A stretch of DNA of 5,527 nucleotides from Microcaldota archaeon (GTDB taxonomy: Archaea; Micrarchaeota; Micrarchaeia; Burarchaeales; JACQQB01). A program made the translations under genes and the position numbers. Location of the stretch: positions 1 through 5,527 of the forward strand of contig JACQQB010000044.1 of NCBI GenBank assembly GCA_016207225.1, written 5' to 3'. Under the pieces are notes generated by a model, which saw nothing but the letters and a program-made list of their open reading frames with translations, was not told the origin of the DNA and made no database searches. Shown piece after piece: positions 1 to 4,720 of the stretch (positions are counted from its first letter, which is position 1; every line of letters starts with the position of its first letter).

Positions 1-721
1 ACCTAGACACATTCACTTCATTTCTACTCTCCCATTCAACCTGGGCAAAAACTATTCCCTGCTGCCTAACCCTGACTATTGTCCCATTTACCAAAAAGTT
101 TCTGGAAAGTGGAGCTATCGTTGGCTCTTCCATCTGCTGGATCTTTCCATCCTCTATCAATGCCCTTAAGCTAACGGTAACATTACTTCCGACAGGCTTG
201 TTTGCAACATCCAATGTTAACAAAATATCCCTTTCAATTGCTACATCCACTCTGCTCAAGTTTGGTGCTGTGAACTGGGCAGTCCCGTTTATTCTCAAGC
301 TAGCCCTTCCAACGATGCTAAGGTTGAGTCCCCTAAAGCTAACTACTATCTCACTTACATTCGCATTTGCTGGCAGGTTCAGAACTAACGTATCCTCATT
401 CACATTGGTCTTGTAAGAAACTTTATTGGTCTTTATCAGATCAGAAATTATCACATTTGCGCTGCCTAAATCTTTCCCACTCAGAACCAACGAATCATCA
501 TACTTGACTATAGTGGCATTAACTGCTGCAATCCCAAGGAACCTGTCTTTAACCGTAGGCAAACTGCCTGAATCATTCTCATTAGTGATCGGAGTCTGAG
601 GTTGCTGCTGGACAGGCTGGCCTGGCAATAACACGAACAACTCAAGAATAAAGGCTAAGACTACCAAGATAACAAATAACTTTATTAGACTGTCCTTAGT
701 AAAAAGATTTGATATATTCAT
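1..721 (-). CDS. Membrane-anchored extracytoplasmic protein, C-terminus beyond left edge
   Basis: I do not recognise the family. Reading the minus strand from an ATG at 721 gives 240 uninterrupted codons to the window edge, so the gene is partial at its 3' end. The protein starts with about 14 mostly polar residues, then a hydrophobic segment (about residues 15-34, LFVILVVLAFILELFVLLPG) that should act as a signal anchor, then a Gln/Pro-rich linker (35-44), then beta-rich sequence with alternating hydrophobic residues. No lipobox Cys is seen. Nine N-X-S/T sequons follow the membrane segment (Asn 49, 68, 121, 133, 145, 154, 180, 212, 237), as expected of a glycosylated archaeal surface protein. 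The start is well fixed: an in-frame TAG lies nine bases upstream and no other ATG intervenes. No ribosome site precedes it, consistent with a leaderless mRNA. It is divergent from the prolyl isomerase gene. A surface or secreted role is inferred; an Ig-like fold is only a guess. Confidence 0.85.
   Translation of the reverse strand, partial: MNISNLFTKDSLIKLFVILVVLAFILELFVLLPGQPVQQQPQTPITNENDSGSLPTVKDRFLGIAAVNATIVKYDDSLVLSGKDLGSANVIISDLIKTNKVSYKTNVNEDTLVLNLPANANVSEIVVSFRGLNLSIVGRASLRINGTAQFTAPNLSRVDVAIERDILLTLDVANKPVGSNVTVSLRALIEDGKIQQMEEPTIAPLSRNFLVNGTIVRVRQQGIVFAQVEWESRNEVNVSR
711..718 (+). promoter_or_regulatory. Possible TATA box for the rightward four-gene cluster
   Basis: GATATATT, preceded by an A-rich stretch (AAAAAGATTT) that could serve as a BRE. 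A start about 26 bases downstream (near 740) would give a leader of roughly 23 bases containing the GGTGAG site at 755-760. The element lies inside the first codons of the divergent surface-protein gene. The better-looking TATA sequence at 746-754 is too close to the ATG at 764 to serve this direction. Confidence 0.35.
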
Positions 722-745
722 ACTACTCTATTATTTTAGAGAAAA

Positions 746-753
746 TTTATATA
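746..753 (-). promoter_or_regulatory. TATA box for the leftward surface-protein gene
   Basis: On the minus strand these bases read TATATAAA, a near-ideal archaeal TATA element. Its centre lies about 28 bases before the ATG at 721, so the transcript should begin within a few bases of the start codon. That matches the absence of a ribosome site there. The same bases lie inside the predicted leader of the opposite gene. Inferred from sequence and spacing only. Confidence 0.55.
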
Positions 754-754
754 T

Positions 755-760
755 GGTGAG
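755..760 (+). promoter_or_regulatory. Ribosome binding site of the prolyl isomerase gene
   Basis: GGTGAG, complementary to the archaeal 16S rRNA 3' end, lies three bases before the ATG at 764. It supports that start codon and indicates a leadered transcript, unlike the divergent gene. Confidence 0.6.
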
Positions 761-763
761 TTT

Positions 764-1447
764 ATGGAAAAAATACAAAACAATGACTTTATAAAAGTCA
801 GCTATACAGCAAAAAAAGCAAGCACAAACGAAATATTTGAAACAACAGATGAAAATGCAGCAAAAGAAGCAAAAATCCACAGTGAAGATTCCAAATACGG
901 CCCAGCACTGATTGTAGTTGGAAGAAAGCACATGGTTCCTGGCATAGAAGAAGCGTTAACCACGATGACTGTGGGTGAAGAGAAAACAATTGAAGTTTCA
1001 CCAGAAAAGGCCTATGGCAACAGGAGAGCCGATTTAGTAAGGCTAATGCCAGTAGCTCAGTTTAGAAGAAACAACATCGACCCCTACCCCGGCCTTGTAC
1101 TGAATTTGGATGGGATAAGTGCAACTGTAAAAAGCGTAAATAGCGGAAGAGTTACGATAGACCTCAATCATCCCATGGCAGGCGAAAAGCTAACCTATCA
1201 GGTAAAAATCAACGAAAAACTAAAAACTGAAGAAGATAAAGTCAAAGCACTGCTCGAGGAATCAAAACTTAACGGAACCATAACTATTGAAAAAACAAAA
1301 TTGGAATTGAAGGTTGACCCAAAACTACTGAACAACGAAAACTATTTCGCGAACAAGACTTTATTCCTGAACCTGGTCAAGACCCTAATACCCGAATTCA
1401 AGAAACTAATCGTGATAGAAGAATATGAAAACGAAGAGAAGGCGTGA
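764..1447 (+). CDS. slyD: FKBP-type peptidyl-prolyl cis-trans isomerase, archaeal long SlyD-like
   Basis: Predicted cytosolic folding helper that catalyses cis-trans isomerisation of peptidyl-proline bonds and probably acts as a chaperone. The 227 residues follow the archaeal long-FKBP layout. The first FKBP half spans about 1-86, with the IFETT strand (24-28), VVGRKHMVPGIEEAL (51-65) and the PEKAYGNR active-site loop (80-87). An insert-in-flap (IF) domain follows at about 88-134, the chaperone part in SlyD. The closing FKBP strand holds NHPMAGEKL (135-143), a family signature. A charged extra domain of about 75 residues ends the protein, as in the 26-28 kDa archaeal FKBPs. There is no signal peptide and no His-rich metal tail like that of bacterial SlyD. 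The position usually read as FDTT has Glu in place of Asp, a mild change. It is first in a tight four-gene cluster; its TGA stop sits two bases before the next ATG. Family assignment is firm; activity is inferred. Confidence 0.92.
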   Translation: MEKIQNNDFIKVSYTAKKASTNEIFETTDENAAKEAKIHSEDSKYGPALIVVGRKHMVPGIEEALTTMTVGEEKTIEVSPEKAYGNRRADLVRLMPVAQFRRNNIDPYPGLVLNLDGISATVKSVNSGRVTIDLNHPMAGEKLTYQVKINEKLKTEEDKVKALLEESKLNGTITIEKTKLELKVDPKLLNNENYFANKTLFLNLVKTLIPEFKKLIVIEEYENEEKA

Positions 1448-1449
1448 TA

Positions 1450-1902
1450 ATGTCTAGGTACCAAAGGCATTCTGTAAAAAAAATTTATGCCGAAGATCTT
1501 TCCTGGGAATCCTTAATCAACGTCTTCGAAGAGGATTTAAACGAATCCCTTAAGGGCATTATACAACTGCAATCGAGGGACAATGAGGGCGTGCCAATCA
1601 AGCTGCATAAGGAACTTGCAATCACCAGGCTCATTCTCTCTGAAAGACTGAAGCATGCAGATAAAGAGCAAGTAACCCCAGATTCCAAATTACTGGTGGA
1701 CCTGGTAAAACTTTTAAAACGATGCGAGAAACTATCTACTCTCTATGAGCTGAACCTGGACAAATGGTCCTCCTTTATTCTTGCAATAATCGAAAAGTTA
1801 AAAAAAGAAAAACTTCTTGTTTATAAAAGTAAAAAACCCAAAGAAAAGCTAATCTGGCAGAAAATAAAACGAGATTTGGATGAGAAAGATGGAAAAGATT
1901 AA
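1450..1902 (+). CDS. Unknown helical charged protein in the central cluster
   Basis: I do not recognise this protein. It has 150 residues from the ATG at 1450, with no signal peptide or membrane segment, and looks almost wholly alpha-helical. An N-terminal part rich in acidic residues (about 12-45) leads to amphipathic helices (about 52-70 and 79-100) and a Lys-rich C-terminus (116-150). It contains one Cys (92) and three Trp (19, 106, 136). A GTG two codons upstream (1444) would overlap the previous stop as GTGA. I prefer ATG 1450 because GAGAAGG at 1436-1442 is correctly spaced for it. The gene ends inside the start of the isomerase gene, so translation of the two is probably coupled. The charged helical make-up could suit a nucleic-acid or protein-binding adaptor, or a GINS-like subunit, but I see no motif that decides it. 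Confidence 0.8.
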   Translation: MSRYQRHSVKKIYAEDLSWESLINVFEEDLNESLKGIIQLQSRDNEGVPIKLHKELAITRLILSERLKHADKEQVTPDSKLLVDLVKLLKRCEKLSTLYELNLDKWSSFILAIIEKLKKEKLLVYKSKKPKEKLIWQKIKRDLDEKDGKD

Positions 1903-2620
1903 ACTAAATACCCAGCCACTCGATCTAGCCTTCCATCAAAAAAAGCTTTTTTCAGGCGGAAGTGAAATCAAGGGTACTGCCAGACTCTTGGAAGAGCTCA
2001 GGGAGGTTGTTCATGATTCTGAATTCTATTCAAAATCCAACAAAAAACTCGAATTATATTTCATGTTCAGGAATCTCTATCCTGCTCTTAACAAATATGA
2101 CTTAAATTATGACATAACCATACTGTCTCCTACTCCAATGGGAAAGGAGTTCAACAAAACCTTAGGGCATTATCATGCACAGGCCACTCCAAAGCTAACC
2201 TATCCGGAAATATACGAAGTACTTCATGGAGAAGCCCATTACTTAATACAAAAATTGGAGAATGGAAAGATTGTGGATGTTTTGCTAATTAAAGCCAGGA
2301 AAGGCGATAAGGTGTTCGTTCCTCCAAACTATGGCCATGTGACAATAAACCCAAAAAATGATTTCCTGGTCATGGCTAACCTCGTCAGCAACAGGTTGCC
2401 CTCGATCTATGCTCCTTACAAGGAAAATAAAGGAGGAGCCTACTATGAATTGGATAATAATGAGCTAATTCCAAACAAAGTCTACGGAATCCTTCCACAA
2501 ATAAAGGTTCTTAATGCCCCTAAGTGCAAGCTGAGTGATAACCTTTGCAATGCATGTGCAGAAAACCCAGAGATATTCGCATTCCTCAATAATCCCAACA
2601 TTCAAAATGAACTGTTTTAA
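1880..2620 (+). CDS. pgiA: Glucose-6-phosphate isomerase, archaeal cupin type
   Basis: Interconverts glucose 6-phosphate and fructose 6-phosphate in glycolysis and gluconeogenesis, in the cytosol. This is the metal-dependent cupin enzyme of archaea, unrelated to the common bacterial/eukaryotic PGI. The cupin core occupies about residues 75-175. GHYHA (96-100) supplies two His ligands, Glu110 in YPEIYEV the acid ligand, and His153 in PPNYGHVTIN the third His, matching His88, His90, Glu97 and His136 of the Pyrococcus enzyme. At 246 residues it exceeds the roughly 190 of Pyrococcus, with a longer N-terminus and a C-terminal tail (about 212-246) holding all three cysteines (216, 223, 226). The ATG at 1880 overlaps the upstream gene by 23 bases; ATG 1889 (14-base overlap, three residues shorter, preceded by GGATGAG) is equally plausible. 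Either way translation is probably coupled to the unknown gene before it. Confidence 0.93.
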   Translation: MRKMEKIKLNTQPLDLAFHQKKLFSGGSEIKGTARLLEELREVVHDSEFYSKSNKKLELYFMFRNLYPALNKYDLNYDITILSPTPMGKEFNKTLGHYHAQATPKLTYPEIYEVLHGEAHYLIQKLENGKIVDVLLIKARKGDKVFVPPNYGHVTINPKNDFLVMANLVSNRLPSIYAPYKENKGGAYYELDNNELIPNKVYGILPQIKVLNAPKCKLSDNLCNACAENPEIFAFLNNPNIQNELF

Positions 2621-2650
2621 ATCACCTTACCTAAAAGGTTACGTGAGACT

Positions 2651-3958
2651 ATGCAGCATTCAATAGAACGCATGGGTGAAGAAGAAAAGGAAAGGAAAGT
2701 GCTGACAGAACTAGCTGGCAAGCTCTCAATGACCCAGACTAAGGAAGACCAACGAAAAATCATCTCATATGTCATCAACCAAGTTTATCCTGACCTATCG
2801 CCAAGGGAAAAGAACTCCTTAATAGACAAGTTCCTAAGGTTCGGGCAATTCGAGGATTTGATGGAGGATTCAGACATTGAGGACATACTTATAAATTCAA
2901 TAAACTCAGTATTCGTTTTCCATGCTAAAAAAGGAATGATAAAAACTAATAAAACTTTCAAGGATGTTGAGGATCTCAACATATTTGCTGAAAAACTTCT
3001 CGTTGTTTCCGGCAAAACAGAATTCAAACCAGTAAACAACTTTCACTTGCCGGACGGGAGCCGTGTCAACATCGTGAGCTCACCTACCGGGCCACAAATA
3101 ACAATAAGAAAATTTAAGCACAGGACATTGAGTATAATTGATTTGATAAAGTCTGGAACTTTGGATTATTTCCTTGCAGCCCAGCTTTGGGTCTATTCTG
3201 AAGGTTTGGGGATAAAACCCGCGAATCTTTTAATAGGCGGAATGCCTGGTTCAGGTAAAACAACCCTGCTCAATGCACTTTTCAGTTTCTTTCCTACTAA
3301 TGAGAGAACTGTAGTCATAGAAGACACTCTTGAACTAAACACAAAATCAAAAGAAAACTGCTCCAGACTTGAATGTAACCCTGAATTAAGTATGCGGGAT
3401 CTAGTCAAAAATACGTTGAGGATGAGACCGGATAGGATTATAGTAGGCGAAGTTCGCGGGGAGGAAGCAATGGACCTAATGACCGCCATGAACATAGGTA
3501 AAATATGTATGGGAACATTACATGCAAGCACAAGCAGGGAAGCAGTCATGCGCTTGCAGAATGAACCAATGAACATACCTCAAGAAAGCGTTCCACTCAT
3601 AGATGTATTTGTCATAATACGACATTTCCTTTTACCCAGTGGTGTATTCAGGACAGTATCCCAGGTAAGTGAAGTTGGAGGCATAGAAAAGAAAGTTCTA
3701 CTTTCTGACTTATGTATTTTTGACCCTAAATCTGGAAAAATGGCAGAATCCCACCCAAGTGTCATTTACAGGGATAAGCTCGCAGAGGCAGCCGGAATTA
3801 CTCCAAAGGAAATAATGGATGAGATTAACCTGAGATCCAAAATACTCAAAACATTGGAGAAAAATAACATAACCACGATTGAAGCAATTTCTGAATTTTG
3901 TGCTAAGTACTATGAAAATCCAAATAAGGCATTAACAAGTATAGGATTACCCATGTAA
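2651..3958 (+). CDS. VirB11/TadA (CpaF)-like secretion ATPase, archaeal
   Basis: Motor ATPase of the type II/IV secretion and type IV pilus superfamily, expected to work as a hexamer on the cytosolic face of the membrane. The 435 residues show an N-terminal helical region (1-60), an N-terminal domain with the DSDIEDILINS and LPDGSRVN motifs (73-83, 133-140), then the RecA-like domain. There, Walker A is GMPGSGKT (197-204), the Asp box VVIEDTLEL (221-229), LRMRPDRIIVGEVRG with Walker B spans 256-270, and the His box GTLHAS is at 288-293. Catalytic Lys203, Glu267 and His291 are all present. The sequence resembles CpaF/TadA and archaeal VirB11-like proteins more than the archaellum motor FlaI. 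The usual TGHDG loop after the Walker B helix reads IGKI here. A C-terminal helical extension (about 372-435) follows the motor domain. GTGAG at 2643-2647 supports the start, 30 bases after the isomerase stop. No TadC/FlaJ-like membrane partner or pilin is visible, so the machine it drives is unknown. Confidence 0.9.
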   Translation: MQHSIERMGEEEKERKVLTELAGKLSMTQTKEDQRKIISYVINQVYPDLSPREKNSLIDKFLRFGQFEDLMEDSDIEDILINSINSVFVFHAKKGMIKTNKTFKDVEDLNIFAEKLLVVSGKTEFKPVNNFHLPDGSRVNIVSSPTGPQITIRKFKHRTLSIIDLIKSGTLDYFLAAQLWVYSEGLGIKPANLLIGGMPGSGKTTLLNALFSFFPTNERTVVIEDTLELNTKSKENCSRLECNPELSMRDLVKNTLRMRPDRIIVGEVRGEEAMDLMTAMNIGKICMGTLHASTSREAVMRLQNEPMNIPQESVPLIDVFVIIRHFLLPSGVFRTVSQVSEVGGIEKKVLLSDLCIFDPKSGKMAESHPSVIYRDKLAEAAGITPKEIMDEINLRSKILKTLEKNNITTIEAISEFCAKYYENPNKALTSIGLPM

Positions 3959-3974
3959 ACCCAAATTACTTTGT

Positions 3975-4295
3975 CTACCCTACCTTATTCTGTCTATATT
4001 CTTTTTCATATTTCTTTAGGGCATCAATCATAAGATCTTTTTGCGGTTGTGTAAGTTTAGCATTATTGACACCATTTATTATTTGGTCGATGTATTTACT
4101 TGGCAAACTTTGAAATTCTGTTAACCCTACTCTTGATATCGTAAACCCAAGGATTTTTTCATGAGGTACATTGGCCAACCTCACAGCTTCATGAATAGCC
4201 CCTTGTTGCACTGTGCTAAGAGCATTCCACGATGCATCTCTTCTATATGCTGCTACCTGCATTGCTTCAGCAGCAGTCTGAAATAAAAAAACCAT
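3975..4295 (-). CDS. Small unknown protein, 106 residues
   Basis: I do not recognise it. The product is probably soluble and helical, with no Cys. An Ala-rich N-terminal part (8-27) leads to a helix around 28-43, then a less charged middle (46-67) and a C-terminal helix pair (68-100) ending in a Lys/Glu-rich stretch. No signal peptide or clear membrane segment is present despite the start MVFLF. The start at 4295 is the most upstream possible, because a TGA directly precedes the ATG, and GGGTGG at 4300-4305 is well placed. Met12 (ATG near 4262) is a weaker alternative. The second to fifth codons include a run of seven T. Its stop faces the ATPase stop at 16 bases. It follows another small gene in the same direction, 55 bases upstream. 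Codon pattern, ribosome site and promoter support a real gene; function is unknown. Confidence 0.7.
   Translation of the reverse strand: MVFLFQTAAEAMQVAAYRRDASWNALSTVQQGAIHEAVRLANVPHEKILGFTISRVGLTEFQSLPSKYIDQIINGVNNAKLTQPQKDLMIDALKKYEKEYRQNKVG
3983..4018 (+). terminator. Possible T-rich terminator of the rightward cluster
   Basis: Only 16 bases separate the ATPase stop from the convergent gene's stop, and no hairpin is evident. The first strong T-rich tract on the plus strand, including CTTTTTC at 4000-4007 and a further T-run just after it, lies inside the 3' end of the opposite gene. Archaeal termination often uses such tracts, so the two transcripts would overlap at their 3' ends. Weak evidence. 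Confidence 0.25.
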
Positions 4296-4299
4296 TCAA

Positions 4300-4305
4300 C
4301 CACCC
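4300..4305 (-). promoter_or_regulatory. Ribosome binding site of the 106-residue gene
   Basis: Reads GGGTGG on the minus strand, four bases before the ATG at 4295. Together with the in-frame TGA touching that ATG, it fixes the start. Confidence 0.5.
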
Positions 4306-4330
4306 AAAATATATTTCTTCCAATGCTTAA

Positions 4331-4340
4331 AAATATATCT
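4331..4340 (-). promoter_or_regulatory. Possible TATA box of the 106-residue gene
   Basis: The minus strand reads AGATATATTT here, preceded by CTTAA. A start about 26 bases downstream (near 4309) would leave a short leader holding the GGGTGG site. A second AT-rich element at 4306-4315 (minus AATATATTTT) is too near the ATG to work as its TATA box. The T5 run just downstream of the first box (minus strand, 4333-4329) could also help end transcripts from the gene upstream. Confidence 0.4.
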
Positions 4341-4350
4341 TTAAGTCTGT

Positions 4351-4674
4351 CTATAGCTTAGCTAACTCCTTATTGCTTTTACCCTCTACAAACTTGGCTG
4401 GTATTCCCATATTTTTAGCCAATCGTTCGTAAGCTATTTGATAAAATCGGTCACTTGCTGCAGGTGTAGCTACAGTGCTGGTACCTAACACACTCTTTCC
4501 TCCTGCTACCCTGCTCAAACCTTTGTCAAAATAATGTTCAAATCTCTCTCTAACAAATGCATTAAATCCATCTGGGGTTAATTTCTTATTACTTATCTCA
4601 TCCTTCGCATCATTCAAAGCAGCACGCATTGCTGATTCGGTCATCTGATTTGTCTGTGTTCCTAATCCTGCCAT
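4351..4674 (-). CDS. Small unknown protein, 107 residues
   Basis: I do not recognise it. It is a soluble-looking protein with no Cys and no signal peptide or membrane segment. The N-terminal half is helical and charged (about 12-50), with an aromatic patch FNAFVRERFEHYF (37-49). A flexible Gly/Ser/Thr/Ala linker (57-74) leads to a second helical part (75-107) ending in Lys-rich residues. The ATG at 4674 is preceded by GTGAT with correct spacing. It lies 46 bases downstream of the leuA-family stop and 55 bases upstream of the other small gene, all on the minus strand, so read-through from leuA is possible. Each small gene also has its own TATA-like element. The two-part layout with a linker suggests a small binding protein, but no function can be assigned. 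Confidence 0.72.
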   Translation of the reverse strand: MAGLGTQTNQMTESAMRAALNDAKDEISNKKLTPDGFNAFVRERFEHYFDKGLSRVAGGKSVLGTSTVATPAASDRFYQIAYERLAKNMGIPAKFVEGKSNKELAKL

Positions 4675-4677
4675 AAA

Positions 4678-4682
4678 ATCAC
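4678..4682 (-). promoter_or_regulatory. Ribosome binding site of the 107-residue gene
   Basis: GTGAT on the minus strand, three bases before the ATG at 4674. It matches the archaeal anti-Shine-Dalgarno core and supports this start. Confidence 0.5.
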
Positions 4683-4702
4683 ATATTATTACTCTAGAAT
4701 AT

Positions 4703-4710
4703 CTTAAATA
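4703..4710 (-). promoter_or_regulatory. Possible TATA box of the 107-residue gene
   Basis: The minus strand reads TATTTAAG, preceded by GAAAAG, a fair BRE/TATA match. A start about 26 bases downstream falls near 4680, just before the ATG and partly within the ribosome site. Transcription could instead come from the leuA-family promoter beyond the right edge. Confidence 0.35.
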
Positions 4711-4720
4711 CTTTTCATCC

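Noticed and set aside
198..416. Plus-strand open frame of 72 codons
   Set aside because: It lies fully inside the continuous minus-strand surface-protein gene, whose anchor, sequons and promoter are coherent. The plus frame has no ribosome site or recognisable domain.
746..755. TTTATATATG as TATA box for the prolyl isomerase gene
   Set aside because: It is only about 10 bases before the ATG at 764; a transcript from it would start inside the coding region. The spacing fits the opposite gene.
731..1001. Two minus-strand open frames opposite the prolyl isomerase start (Cys/Phe-rich products)
   Set aside because: They are opposite-strand shadows of a clearly recognised FKBP gene; their Cys/Phe-rich composition reflects the complement of Lys- and Glu-rich codons.
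2622..2648. Possible hairpin between the isomerase and ATPase genes (ACCT-AAA-AGGT)
   Set aside because: The perfect stem is only four pairs, the flanks do not extend it, and no T-run follows, so it is not a credible terminator.
3193..3576. Minus-strand open frame of 127 codons within the ATPase gene
   Set aside because: It runs opposite the Walker A to His box region of a well-conserved ATPase and has no independent support.
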